Of a stretch of 64,000 nt of DNA, positions 10,110 to 18,478 are shown piece after piece (position 1 is the stretch's first letter; every line of letters starts with the position of its first letter). The stretch is from Ruminococcaceae bacterium R-25 (lineage in GTDB: Bacteria > Bacillota > Clostridia > Saccharofermentanales > Saccharofermentanaceae), in assembly GCA_003149065.1 (NCBI GenBank), contig QGFZ01000003.1, forward strand, positions 186,001 through 250,000, given 5' to 3'. The notes beneath the pieces were generated by a model. It made no database searches, was not told where the DNA came from, and saw nothing but the letters and a program-made list of their open reading frames with translations. Both the position numbers and the translations under genes were made by a program.

Positions 10110-10955
10110 ATGCAGAGATTAGGCGGCAAAGAAGTTGCAGATAAGATCGTAGAAGAGATCAAGGTTAAAGTAGAAGAGCTCAAGGGCAAGGGAATAAGCC
10201 CCAAGCTTGCTATCCTGCGTGTCGGTGCGAGAGAAGATGACCTGGCATATGAGAGAGGCGTTCTGAAGCGCTTCGAATCAGCAGGTGTTGAAGTTGAAGT
10301 AACTGCAGTAGATGCTGCTATCACTCAGGAAGAACTGGATAAGACTTTCGACGGCATCAATAACGATCCGAAGGTTCACGGTATCCTCGTTTTCAGACCT
10401 TTACCTAAGGGCTTATCAGACGAGCACATGAGAAGGACGATCGATCCCGGCAAGGATTCGGATTTCATGGATATCAGAAACATGGAAAATGTCCTCGCAG
10501 GAGTACCTGATGCTGCAGCTCCCTGCACAGCAGAAGCTGTAATGGCATTGATCAAGCACTATCAGATCGAGACAAAGGGCAAGAAGGTCACTGTTGTAGG
10601 CAGGAGCCTTGTTATCGGAAAGCCCGTTGCTCTCCTTCTTACCACGGCAAATGCTACTGTTACCGTCTGCCATACAAAGACTGTTAATATCGAAGAAGAG
10701 TGCAGAAATGCAGATATCATTGTCGCATGCTGCGGTGTTGCGAAAATGATCACCGAGAAGTTCGTAAAGCCCGGCCAGATCGTCATCGACGTAGGTATGA
10801 ATGTCGATGAGGAAGGCAAGCTTTGCGGTGATGCCGATTACGAAAAGGTATCAGAGATAGCAGAAGCTGTTACACCTGTACCGGGAGGAGTAGGATCTAT
10901 CACGACAGCGATCCTTTTGAAGCACGTTGTCGATAACGCTGAAAGGCAGGCCTGA
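10110..10955 (+). CDS. folD: Methylenetetrahydrofolate dehydrogenase / cyclohydrolase
   Basis: A 281-residue FolD. It oxidises 5,10-methylene-tetrahydrofolate with NAD(P)+ and opens the methenyl product to 10-formyl-tetrahydrofolate in the cytoplasm. Visible hallmarks are YERGVLKRFE (the YxxxxxK catalytic region appears altered: Y49 with the usual Lys shifted), VHGILVFRPLPKG, the Rossmann segment VVGRSLVIGKPVALLL, and the C-terminal signature TPVPGGVGSIT. The active-site stretch is typically SYVxxKxKA, but here it reads AYERGVLKRFE, so Lys56 is probably the catalytic lysine. The stop overlaps the next start by one base (TGATG). Confidence 0.93.
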   Translation: MQRLGGKEVADKIVEEIKVKVEELKGKGISPKLAILRVGAREDDLAYERGVLKRFESAGVEVEVTAVDAAITQEELDKTFDGINNDPKVHGILVFRPLPKGLSDEHMRRTIDPGKDSDFMDIRNMENVLAGVPDAAAPCTAEAVMALIKHYQIETKGKKVTVVGRSLVIGKPVALLLTTANATVTVCHTKTVNIEEECRNADIIVACCGVAKMITEKFVKPGQIVIDVGMNVDEEGKLCGDADYEKVSEIAEAVTPVPGGVGSITTAILLKHVVDNAERQA

Positions 10956-12160
10956 TGAAGCCTTCTGTTGAGACAGAAAAGAGCAGGATGCTCAAAGCAT
11001 TGGGCATCAAGAATAATTGCCCTGTAGCGAAAAAGTGCGGGGGATGCTCTTATGCGGGCAAGACTTATTTCGAGCAGACTGCAGCGAAAGAGAAGCTGGT
11101 CAAAAGCCTGATATCGCCTTTCTGCGAAGTCCTGCCGATCCATCACTGCGAGAATCCGTTATATTACAGAAACAAGGTTCATTCCGCTTTTAAAAAGCTC
11201 AGGAACGGACGCATTATCTGCGGTCCTTATGAAGCGAATTCTCACAGGATCGTTGAGACAGATTCATGCCTGATCGAAAATCAGACTGCATCTGCCATAA
11301 TTAGAGACTGCGCTGCTATTGCAGAGCGCCTGAAGATCAGCATCTACAATGAAGTTAACGGTACGGGCGACCTTAGAAGGATCCTCGTCAGGACTGCTGA
11401 TGCAACCGGCGAAGTTATGGTCGTACTGGTCATCGGCAGCGCATACTTTAATAAAAAGAAGTTATTCACAGATGAATTGTTAAAGCTTCATCCTGAGATC
11501 ACGACGCTCCTTATTAATGTCAACAAGCGCCACGATTCAATGATCCTGGGCAGCGACGAAGTTAAGAAGGTAAAGGGCAGCGGTTATATCACTGATGAGA
11601 TCCTCGGAAAGAGGTTCAGAGTATCTGCAGATTCTTTCATGCAGTCAAATCACGACCAGGCTGAGATCTTATATTCTGAAGCGATCAGGCTTGCTGATTT
11701 TGAAGGCGATGAAGTATGCATCGACGCTTACTGCGGAACCGGCTCGACTACTTTATCTTTTGCAAACTTCGTCGGTGAGATCACAGGCATTGAGATAAAG
11801 GAAGCTGCATATAATGACGCGATCAAGAATGCAAAGATAAACAATATAGAGAAGGCGAGATTCGTATTGGGCGATGCGACATTGTACATGGAAAAGCTCG
11901 CTAAAACGGACGCAAAGATCGACTGCGTTATCCTGGATCCGACAAGAGCCGGAACGACCATCAAGTTCATTAAGGCATGCGGCAAGCTTAAGCCTTCCAA
12001 GATCGTTTATATCTCCTGCTGCGCCGAGACATTGGCAAGGGACCTCAAAGTGTTTGAGACTCAAGGATACAAAGCTCAGATCGCAAAGCCTGTCGATATG
12101 TTCCCCTGGACAGATAAGGTAGAAACGATCGTAATTTTAAACAGGGATTCCAAGGAATAA
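10955..12160 (+). CDS. 23S rRNA (uracil-5-)-methyltransferase, RlmD/RlmCD type
   Basis: A 401-residue SAM-dependent RNA m5U methyltransferase of the RumA/TrmA family. The N-terminus carries an iron-sulfur-type Cys set (CPVAKKCGGCSY, residues 21-33), but the TRAM domain found at the N-terminus of many relatives is absent. The SAM motif is DAYCGTGSTTLSFA (about 249-262). The catalytic region reads DPTRAG (usually DPPRxG), and the nucleophile Cys355 lies in ISCCAETLARD (usually SCNPxTLARD). Target is rRNA uracil by family; position is not predictable. Translationally coupled to folD, which supplies no methyl group here since this family uses SAM, so the linkage is probably just operon economy. 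Confidence 0.87.
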   Translation: MKPSVETEKSRMLKALGIKNNCPVAKKCGGCSYAGKTYFEQTAAKEKLVKSLISPFCEVLPIHHCENPLYYRNKVHSAFKKLRNGRIICGPYEANSHRIVETDSCLIENQTASAIIRDCAAIAERLKISIYNEVNGTGDLRRILVRTADATGEVMVVLVIGSAYFNKKKLFTDELLKLHPEITTLLINVNKRHDSMILGSDEVKKVKGSGYITDEILGKRFRVSADSFMQSNHDQAEILYSEAIRLADFEGDEVCIDAYCGTGSTTLSFANFVGEITGIEIKEAAYNDAIKNAKINNIEKARFVLGDATLYMEKLAKTDAKIDCVILDPTRAGTTIKFIKACGKLKPSKIVYISCCAETLARDLKVFETQGYKAQIAKPVDMFPWTDKVETIVILNRDSKE

Positions 12161-12303
12161 ATCCACTGCCGCTAATAAAGAGTGAAAAAAGAACAATTAA
12201 GCCATTGTTCTGATTTAGGTATGCCTGATTAGATGTTACACTGAATTATTAACTGATCCGGCAAACCCTTGAAGAGCTTTATAAGCTTAAAGGAGAATAC
12301 CTT

Positions 12304-13128
12304 ATGAGACTTGGCACATCATCACCTCTCAAGCACAGTTCGCCCGAAGAATGGGCTGAGAACCAGGTTAAGTTAGGAATGAGATGCGTTAATTTTCCTC
12401 TTAACTGCAATGATCCCGAAGATAAGATAATCGCTTACCGTGACGCCGCAAAGGCCCGTGATCTCCTGATCGCGGAAGTTGGCATCTGGAGAAATGCGTT
12501 GGCTTCAGACAGTGCTGAGCGCAGGAAGAACATGGATTACTGCATAGGTCAGCTAAGGCTTGCAGATTTCCTGGGTGCACGCTGCGCCGTAAATGTTGCA
12601 GGAGCTTTCGGTCCGAGATGGGACGGACATTACAAAGAGAATTTCTCCGAGAATGCGTGGAAAGAGACCGTGCGCATGGTGCAGGAGATCATTGATACGG
12701 CGGATGTTAAGAATACATATTTTACATTGGAACCCATGCCCTGGATGATCCCGACCGGACCTGACGAATATCTTAAGCTGATCGAGATGGTGGACAGAGA
12801 CCGCTTTGCGGTTCATATGGACATCATTAACATGACTAATTCTGCAAGCAGATATTTCAATCCTGAAGAATTTATCGATGAAGTCGCCTGGAAGCTTGGA
12901 AATAAGATCAGGAGCTGCCATATAAAGGATGTTCATCTTAAAGAAGAATATACTTTCCAGTTGGAAGAGTGCGCACCCGGCTTAGGTGAGTTCCCGCTGC
13001 GCTACTATGCGCAGAAGATGAGCTCGATAGATCCTGACATGCCGGTGATCTTAGAGCACCTTAATACTGACGAGGAATACATCAAATATATGGGTTATCT
13101 GAAGGAGGTCTTAAATGGAATACAGTAG
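12304..13128 (+). CDS. Sugar phosphate isomerase/epimerase-like TIM barrel
   Basis: A 274-residue protein of the AP-endonuclease-2/xylose-isomerase-like TIM-barrel family. These enzymes bind a divalent metal and isomerise or epimerise sugars and polyols. Candidate metal ligands follow the usual pattern: Glu in TLEPMPW, Asp in HMDIINM, His in CHIKDVHL, and Glu in ILEHLN near the C-terminus. A strong ribosome site (AAAGGAG) precedes the ATG. The 3' end overlaps the following oxidoreductase by 14 bases, suggesting the two act on the same polyol or hydroxyacid pathway. The substrate is unknown. Confidence 0.82.
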   Translation: MRLGTSSPLKHSSPEEWAENQVKLGMRCVNFPLNCNDPEDKIIAYRDAAKARDLLIAEVGIWRNALASDSAERRKNMDYCIGQLRLADFLGARCAVNVAGAFGPRWDGHYKENFSENAWKETVRMVQEIIDTADVKNTYFTLEPMPWMIPTGPDEYLKLIEMVDRDRFAVHMDIINMTNSASRYFNPEEFIDEVAWKLGNKIRSCHIKDVHLKEEYTFQLEECAPGLGEFPLRYYAQKMSSIDPDMPVILEHLNTDEEYIKYMGYLKEVLNGIQ

Positions 13129-14011
13129 AGAATCTGATGCAAACATCATTACTCAAAAATATATGGATTCGATCCTGATAGAAGAGAAGATCATTGATTC
13201 CGTGGTGGCTTCGACAGAGACGGAATTCTTAGGAGAGACCTTCAGCAGCCCCATAATGATGCCTGCTTTTTCGCACCTTAAGAATTACAACGGAAGGGAA
13301 TTGACCGGCCTTGAGGAATATTCGATAGCCGCAAAGAATGCGAATGTCTTAAACTTCTGCGGCATGATGGAGAATGATATGTTTTCGAAAATCGTTAAGA
13401 CGGGCGCGAAAACCATCCGCATCGTTAAACCTTACGACGACAACGGCAAGGTAAGAGATCAGATGCAGTATGCGGAATCCGTCGGCGCTTTCGGAATCGG
13501 AATGGACATAGATCACATTTTCGGTGAGACCGGTGTTGATATCTGCGTAGGCGAAAAGATGGCTGTGCAGACAACGGATATGCTCCGTTCTTATGTCGAA
13601 TCGACCAAACTGCCGTTCGTTGTTAAGGGTGTTTTAAGCGTAAGAGATGCGCTGATCTGTGCCGATATCGGCGCGAAAGCGATAATAGTAAGCCACCATC
13701 ACGGCAGGATGCCTTATGCCGTTCCGCCCATGATGGTACTGCCTGAGATCAGGGAAGCTTTGGAAGGTAAAGACGTAAAGATAATCGTTGACTGCGGTAT
13801 CGAGAGCGGTGCAGACGTCTACAAGGCAATTGCGCTTGGTGCAGATGCAGCCGCTGTCGGAAGATCTATGCTGCCTTATCTTGAAAAGGACGGAGCCGCC
13901 GGAGTTGAAGCTTACCTTACCAAGGTGCAGAACGAATTAAGATACTTCATGAGCAACACAGGCTTTGCAAAAGTCTCTGATATAGACGATTCGGCACTGT
14001 GGTTTAACTAA
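13115..14011 (+). CDS. FMN-dependent alpha-hydroxyacid dehydrogenase family protein
   Basis: A 298-residue TIM-barrel flavoprotein related to lactate oxidase, glycolate oxidase and isopentenyl-diphosphate isomerase type 2. Motifs include FVVKGVLSVRDA (flavin-binding Lys), the catalytic-His segment VSHHHGR in the place of VSNHGGR, and IIVDCGIESGADVYKAIALGADAAAVGR for FMN phosphate binding. It is about 50-80 residues shorter than classical members and lacks the usual insertion loop. The ATG lies inside the preceding gene, with AAGGAGG 6 bases upstream. It probably oxidises a 2-hydroxyacid derived from the sugar handled by its neighbour, but that is inference. Confidence 0.83.
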   Translation: MEYSRESDANIITQKYMDSILIEEKIIDSVVASTETEFLGETFSSPIMMPAFSHLKNYNGRELTGLEEYSIAAKNANVLNFCGMMENDMFSKIVKTGAKTIRIVKPYDDNGKVRDQMQYAESVGAFGIGMDIDHIFGETGVDICVGEKMAVQTTDMLRSYVESTKLPFVVKGVLSVRDALICADIGAKAIIVSHHHGRMPYAVPPMMVLPEIREALEGKDVKIIVDCGIESGADVYKAIALGADAAAVGRSMLPYLEKDGAAGVEAYLTKVQNELRYFMSNTGFAKVSDIDDSALWFN

Positions 14012-14043
14012 TATCCCTTTTGCCACGTTTTTTAACAGAAAAT

Positions 14044-14072
14044 GCCACCGGCTGTTAACAGCAGTTGGTGGC
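14044..14072 (+). terminator. Hairpin after the hydroxyacid dehydrogenase gene
   Basis: Inverted repeat GCCACC / GGTGGC with an inner CTGTTAACAG palindrome. The T-run is weak (TTTCC), so termination may be partial. Confidence 0.5.
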
Positions 14073-14130
14073 TTTCCATTTGCGGGCTCCGTAAAATAAT
14101 GTTAAAAATAAGGGCAAAGGTGGTAGATTT

Positions 14131-15213
14131 ATGAGAAAGTCATATTTAGACAACTTAAGATGGGTAACGGTCGTACTGGTCGTTCTTTATCATGTGTTTT
14201 ATATGTATAATGCCGAAGGCATAGCAGGAACTCTCGGCAAGATAACGAACCTTGATGTACAGTACTACGACTTATATCAATACATCGTTTATCCGTGGTT
14301 CATGCTGCTCCTCTTTATCGTATCGGGAGCAAGCGCAAGATATGCACTGGATAAGCACACCGGCAAGGAATTCATTAAGAGCAGGACGACAAAGCTTTTT
14401 ATTCCTGTTACGGTCGGACTTATCGCATTCCAGTTTATCCAGGGATGGATCAACATATCGTTATCAGGTGCCACAGACATGCCTCTTGTAGTACAGGTTA
14501 TCGCATGCATCTTAAGCGGTATCGGAGTTCTCTGGTATCTGCAGATGCTCTGGATCTTCTCTCTTGTTATCGTACTTATAAAGAAGATCGATAAGGACCG
14601 CTTCTGGAATGTATGCAGGAAGACTCCTTTCTGGGTATTGATCCTTATTGCGGCACTTATTTACGGTGCAGGACAGATCCTCAATACGCCCGTTATCGTC
14701 ACCTACAGATTCGGACTTTATTTCCTCGGATTCCTTTTGGGATACTTCGTATTCTCACACGATGAGGTAATCGAAGTTACGAAGAAATACTTCTGGCTTT
14801 TCGCAGTTATCGCAGTTGGACTTTGCATTGCATTCTGCATCGTTTATTTCGGCCAGAACTATGCCGATAATCCGGTATACAGATCGCCCCTGTTCCTGCT
14901 CTATGCATGGTTCGGATCGCTTGCCATGATCGGAGGATTCGCGAAGTTCTTCGACTTCGATACGAAGTTCACAAAATGGATGAGCTCACACAGCTGGGGC
15001 CTTTATGTCTTCCACTATCTGGGAATTTCGGCAGTCGCGCTCTACCTTGCAAAGCCCGGCCTGATCCCTGCATGGACAGCATATCTTTTGAGCACCGTTG
15101 CGGGATTTGCTCTGGCATACGCGCTATACTTTATTATCTCGAGAATACCTGTTTACAGATGGGCCGTATTGGGAATCACTAAAAAGAAGGAGAAGAAAAA
15201 TGTTCAAGGATAA
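14131..15213 (+). CDS. Membrane acyltransferase (acyltransferase 3 family)
   Basis: A 360-residue polytopic protein with about ten hydrophobic helices. It begins MRKSYLDNLRWVTVVLVVLYH, the family hallmark with an Arg and an in-membrane His, and continues to a basic C-terminus. The family O-acylates surface glycans, peptidoglycan or other extracytoplasmic acceptors. The acceptor here is unknown. The last 14 bases overlap the next regulator gene, so expression of the two is coupled and the regulator may control surface acylation. Confidence 0.85.
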   Translation: MRKSYLDNLRWVTVVLVVLYHVFYMYNAEGIAGTLGKITNLDVQYYDLYQYIVYPWFMLLLFIVSGASARYALDKHTGKEFIKSRTTKLFIPVTVGLIAFQFIQGWINISLSGATDMPLVVQVIACILSGIGVLWYLQMLWIFSLVIVLIKKIDKDRFWNVCRKTPFWVLILIAALIYGAGQILNTPVIVTYRFGLYFLGFLLGYFVFSHDEVIEVTKKYFWLFAVIAVGLCIAFCIVYFGQNYADNPVYRSPLFLLYAWFGSLAMIGGFAKFFDFDTKFTKWMSSHSWGLYVFHYLGISAVALYLAKPGLIPAWTAYLLSTVAGFALAYALYFIISRIPVYRWAVLGITKKKEKKNVQG

Positions 15214-15622
15214 TCTCGTCGAACTAAGAAAGATCCACGAATTGTCGCAGGAGGAACTGGCCGATAAGATCGGTGTCTCAAGGCAGACGCTCTCGAAATA
15301 CGAGACCGGCGAATCCCTGCCTGATATCGAAAAATGTAAGCTTCTCGCTGATGTTTTCGGCGTATCGATCGACGATCTTCTGAATTACGATTCCCAAAGC
15401 AATGAGAGCATGGGTCTTGCTGTTCCGCCCAAGGGGAAGCACATCTTCGGTATCGTAAAAGTAGGTGACAAGGGCCAGATAGTTCTTCCCGCAAAGGCCA
15501 GAAAGATCTTCGACATTAACCCCGGCGACAGGCTTCTAGTTCTCGGTGATGAAGGCCAGGGTTTGGCGATAATTAAGGAGAAGGGTCTTCTGGATCTCTT
15601 ACGGAATGCTCGAAAAGCATAA
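15200..15622 (+). CDS. HTH (XRE) - AbrB/SpoVT dual DNA-binding regulator
   Basis: A 140-residue cytoplasmic regulator. Start is the ATG at 15200-15202, preceded by AAGGAG; longer upstream frames have no ribosome site. Residues 4-60 form an XRE helix-turn-helix (LSQEELADKIGVSRQTLSKYE). Residues about 85-130 form an AbrB/SpoVT swapped-hairpin domain (VKVGDKGQIVLPAKARKIFDI). The two different DNA-binding folds in one chain are seen in a subset of clostridial transition-state-like regulators. Targets are unknown. It is translationally coupled to the acyltransferase. Confidence 0.88.
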   Translation: MFKDNLVELRKIHELSQEELADKIGVSRQTLSKYETGESLPDIEKCKLLADVFGVSIDDLLNYDSQSNESMGLAVPPKGKHIFGIVKVGDKGQIVLPAKARKIFDINPGDRLLVLGDEGQGLAIIKEKGLLDLLRNARKA

Positions 15623-15636
15623 GAAATAATAAAAAA

Positions 15637-15665
15637 GCCTCTGCAGCAAATTGCAGAGGCTTTTT
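15637..15665 (+). terminator. Bidirectional terminator between regulator and hflC
   Basis: Perfect 9-bp stem GCCTCTGCA / TGCAGAGGC with A-run on one side and T-run on the other, so it can end transcripts from both strands. It sits between two convergent genes. Confidence 0.85.
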
Positions 15666-15687
15666 GTTTTCGCTGTTTCAGAAAAAC

Positions 15688-16566
15688 TTACTGTCCGTAA
15701 AGGATCTTGGCGTATTCTGAATCCTTATCGAGGATGATGACAGCCTTGGATTTGGCAAGAGCCTCCATGGAGTCCAGTCCTCTTAAGTAGTTGTAGAATG
15801 CTGCCTTGTCAGGATCGTTGTATGCAGCAGAGAGGATCTTCATGTATTCGGCTTCGCCCTGTGCTCTGATGACAGCAGCTTTTGCCTTGGCGTCAGCAAT
15901 GTTGATCGAGACCTGCTTATCGGTGTCATTCTTTACTTTCTGAGCTTCTGCGTTACCCTGTGCCGTGTAGCCTGCAGCGATGTTCTCTCTCTCGGAGATC
16001 ATTCTGCTGTAAACAGCAGCCTTGTTGTCATCAGGGAGGTCGAGAGCCTTGATCTCAGCGATCTCGATCGTGATGCCGTACTGATCAATGTCAGTATTGG
16101 ATGTGGTCGTGATCGCATTTGTAAGAGTATTTCCTCTTGCTGCGATGATCTCATCCTGAGTCATTGAAGAAATGGTGTTCTTGGTAGCGTTATATACTGC
16201 TGCTTCGATCCTCTCCTCAGCTCTGTTCTGAAGACCGCCCAGTGTCTGATAATACTTTACCGGATCTGTAACTCTCCAGATAACGTAGTTGTCTGCGATC
16301 ATGGACTTCTTATCAGAAGTGATGACGTCAGATGCCGGAATGTCGTAGAGCATCTTTCCGGTGTAGATCGATACCGTGTCTTCGATAAACGGAGCGTGAG
16401 CATGAAGTCCGGTCTCTGTTACAGTTGCTTTTGCCTTACCGAGTCTTACTACGATAGCTGCTTCATTGGGATGCACAGTGAATACTGCTGAACCGGCAAC
16501 GATAACACCGGCGATCAATGCAATAAGTATCAGAATTGATATAGATATTTTCTTTTTCATGATCAA
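15688..16566 (-). CDS. hflC: SPFH-domain membrane protein HflC
   Basis: A 292-residue SPFH/prohibitin-family protein. An N-terminal membrane helix (about residues 5-28) is followed by the SPFH domain with VVRLGKA and LHAHAPFIEDTV, then an Ala/Glu/Lys-rich coiled coil with NIAAGYTAQGNAEA and ADAKAKAAVIRAQGEAEYM. In proteobacteria HflC pairs with HflK to form a cage around the FtsH protease. It overlaps hflK by 4 bases, supporting a heteromeric complex. No ftsH is in the window. Confidence 0.88.
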   Translation of the reverse strand: MIMKKKISISILILIALIAGVIVAGSAVFTVHPNEAAIVVRLGKAKATVTETGLHAHAPFIEDTVSIYTGKMLYDIPASDVITSDKKSMIADNYVIWRVTDPVKYYQTLGGLQNRAEERIEAAVYNATKNTISSMTQDEIIAARGNTLTNAITTTSNTDIDQYGITIEIAEIKALDLPDDNKAAVYSRMISERENIAAGYTAQGNAEAQKVKNDTDKQVSINIADAKAKAAVIRAQGEAEYMKILSAAYNDPDKAAFYNYLRGLDSMEALAKSKAVIILDKDSEYAKILYGQ

Positions 16567-17561
16567 TTACCTCCGTTGTTATCAGTGTTAGCAGGTGCTG
16601 AAGCAGCAGGATCTGCTTTGGTAAAAGAGTCGAGAGGGTAAACAGTTGAAGTGCTGCCGTCCGTGATGATGACCTTGCAGTTAGGCAATACGGATTCGAG
16701 TCTCTCGTAGAACAGTCTTCTCTTGGTAACGAAGGGGAACTGCTTGTATTCTTCGTAGATCTTGTTGAATCTTTCGACCTGACCGTTAGCCTCAGCGATC
16801 CTTGCAGCCTTGTCAGCCTCAGCGGCTTGAATGATGGAGTCTGCCTCTGCCTGTGAATTAGGAAGCTGGTTGTTCTTGTACTCGAGAGCCTTGTTCATGG
16901 CGGTGTCAGCGCCCTGCTTTGCATTCTCGACGGACTTGAATGCCGCGATGATCTCAGGCGTAGGAGGTTCTGAATCCTGGATGGTGATGTTGACTACGGT
17001 AAGTCCGATATCAGTCCTCTCAAGCTCGCTTAAGATGGCTGCCTTTACATCTGCCTGGATCTGACCCTTGGCTGTAGTCATTGCCTCATCGACCGTATAG
17101 TTGGATACTACTGTTCTGATGTTGGCCATCGTGATGTTTGAGAGAGTCATTTCCGGACTGCGTGATGCATAAACATATGCAATAGGATCTGAGACTCTGT
17201 ATTCAAGATAGAAGTCGATGTTTAAGAGGTTGAAGTCAGAAGTGATCATGATGCCGTTATCGGTATCCGTGATGTTCTGGCCGTTCGCAGTGACCGTATA
17301 GCCGATCCCGGTGCCATGAGTTGTCATGTCAACCTTTCTGACTGACTGCCAGGGAGCCTTGAAATAGAAACCTGCAGTATCGACCTTAACGATAGAACCG
17401 AACTGGGTGACTATCGCATTGTGCTGCTCGTCAACTGAATAAAAGCATCTGCAAACGCAGATAATAACGAACAGGGCAATGACCGATGCCAGGACAATGT
17501 TCTTGATCCTGTTAGCCGTTTTAAGTGTGGCTTCATTTGGTATTGTCTTAATGTTTGCCAT
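16563..17561 (-). CDS. hflK: SPFH-domain membrane protein HflK
   Basis: A 332-residue partner of HflC. It has a single N-terminal membrane helix (about residues 24-43), the SPFH domain starting YSVDEQHNAIVTQFG, a long helical region rich in Ala, Glu and Gln, and a Pro/Ala/Asn low-complexity tail. In known systems HflKC sits in the membrane and regulates FtsH access to substrates. It is transcribed first on the minus strand; a TATAAT (17597-17602, minus) with GTGCCA 17 bases upstream is a plausible promoter. Confidence 0.87.
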   Translation of the reverse strand: MANIKTIPNEATLKTANRIKNIVLASVIALFVIICVCRCFYSVDEQHNAIVTQFGSIVKVDTAGFYFKAPWQSVRKVDMTTHGTGIGYTVTANGQNITDTDNGIMITSDFNLLNIDFYLEYRVSDPIAYVYASRSPEMTLSNITMANIRTVVSNYTVDEAMTTAKGQIQADVKAAILSELERTDIGLTVVNITIQDSEPPTPEIIAAFKSVENAKQGADTAMNKALEYKNNQLPNSQAEADSIIQAAEADKAARIAEANGQVERFNKIYEEYKQFPFVTKRRLFYERLESVLPNCKVIITDGSTSTVYPLDSFTKADPAASAPANTDNNGGN

Positions 17562-17596
17562 AGTTGGATTTTCCTTTCCTAATAATTCCGAAAAAG

Positions 17597-17625
17597 ATTA
17601 TACTCTATAGCTCAAGGCCTGGCAC
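17597..17625 (-). promoter_or_regulatory. Probable hflKC promoter
   Basis: Minus-strand GTGCCA (17620-17625) and TATAAT (17597-17602) with a 17-base spacer, 36 bases before the hflK start. The -10 is perfect, and the -35 matches 4 of 6. Confidence 0.55.
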
Positions 17626-17650
17626 ATCAGCAGTTTGCATATACCGGGAG

Positions 17651-17676
17651 CCAAAGTGACTAAATTGTCACTTTGG
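17651..17676. promoter_or_regulatory. Perfect palindrome upstream of the ABC transporter operon
   Basis: CCAAAGTGAC-6 bases-GTCACTTTGG, perfect 10-bp arms, 62 bases before the ABC ATG. A T-run (TTTTTT) begins 6 bases after it, so it could be a weak terminator. The symmetry and position also suit an operator bound by a dimer, for example the response regulator encoded in the same operon. Confidence 0.55.
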
Positions 17677-17738
17677 AATTCATTTTTTATGGTGTCCCGT
17701 TTGTTAGTATTTGCTTATCACGAATATGGAGGACACAT

Positions 17739-18443
17739 ATGGAATTATTAAGATGTGAAAATATCAGCAAGGTATACGGAACAGGGGAAGGTAAGACCGT
17801 TGCTTTGCAGGACGTTTCTTTCTCGGTCGAGAAGGGCGAATTCGTATCGATCGTAGGTGCGTCAGGATCAGGAAAGTCTACGCTCCTTCACATCATCGGC
17901 GGCGTAGATAAGCCGACATCAGGAAAGGTTTTCATCAACGGAACAGATATCCACTCACAGAGCGAAGACAAGCTCGCGATCTTCAGGAGAAGACACATCG
18001 GACTTGTTTATCAGTTCTACAATCTCCTTCCTGAACTTAACGTAGATGAGAACATCGTTCTTCCTCACATGTTAGATGGAAGAAAGCCTGATAAGGAGAG
18101 GCTCGATAAGATAGTCGAATACTTGGGCCTCAGTGACAGAAGGAGCCATCTCCCGAATGAGTTATCCGGCGGACAGCAGCAAAGGGCATCTATCGGAAGA
18201 GCTTTGTTTTCGAAGCCTGAGCTCCTTCTCGCAGATGAGCCTACGGGAAACCTCGACAGAAAGAACAGCAACGAGATCGTAGAGCTCTTGAAAGAATCCA
18301 ACAGAAAATTCGGACAGACACTGATCCTTATTACGCACGACGAGAACATCGCGCTCCAGGCAGACAGGATCATTTATATGGAAGACGGCAACATCGTAAA
18401 AGATGACCGCATCAGGGTTACGGACTTAGCAGGCCGCGAATAA
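17739..18443 (+). CDS. ABC transporter ATP-binding protein (MacB/BceA type)
   Basis: A 234-residue ATPase of the MacB/LolD/BceA group. Start is the ATG at 17739 after GGAGG; a longer frame from 17673 lacks a ribosome site. Walker A GASGSGKST, Q-loop region VYQFYNLLPEL, signature LSGGQQQRASIGRAL and Walker B LLLADEPTGNLD are all intact. It powers the FtsX-type permease encoded 35 bases downstream. The ABC-permease-regulator-kinase order is typical of modules that sense and resist cell-envelope-active peptides in Firmicutes; the actual substrate is unknown. Confidence 0.94.
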   Translation: MELLRCENISKVYGTGEGKTVALQDVSFSVEKGEFVSIVGASGSGKSTLLHIIGGVDKPTSGKVFINGTDIHSQSEDKLAIFRRRHIGLVYQFYNLLPELNVDENIVLPHMLDGRKPDKERLDKIVEYLGLSDRRSHLPNELSGGQQQRASIGRALFSKPELLLADEPTGNLDRKNSNEIVELLKESNRKFGQTLILITHDENIALQADRIIYMEDGNIVKDDRIRVTDLAGRE

Positions 18444-18478
18444 TGGGGAAAAGAATAGGATAAAAGGAATTAGTTAGT

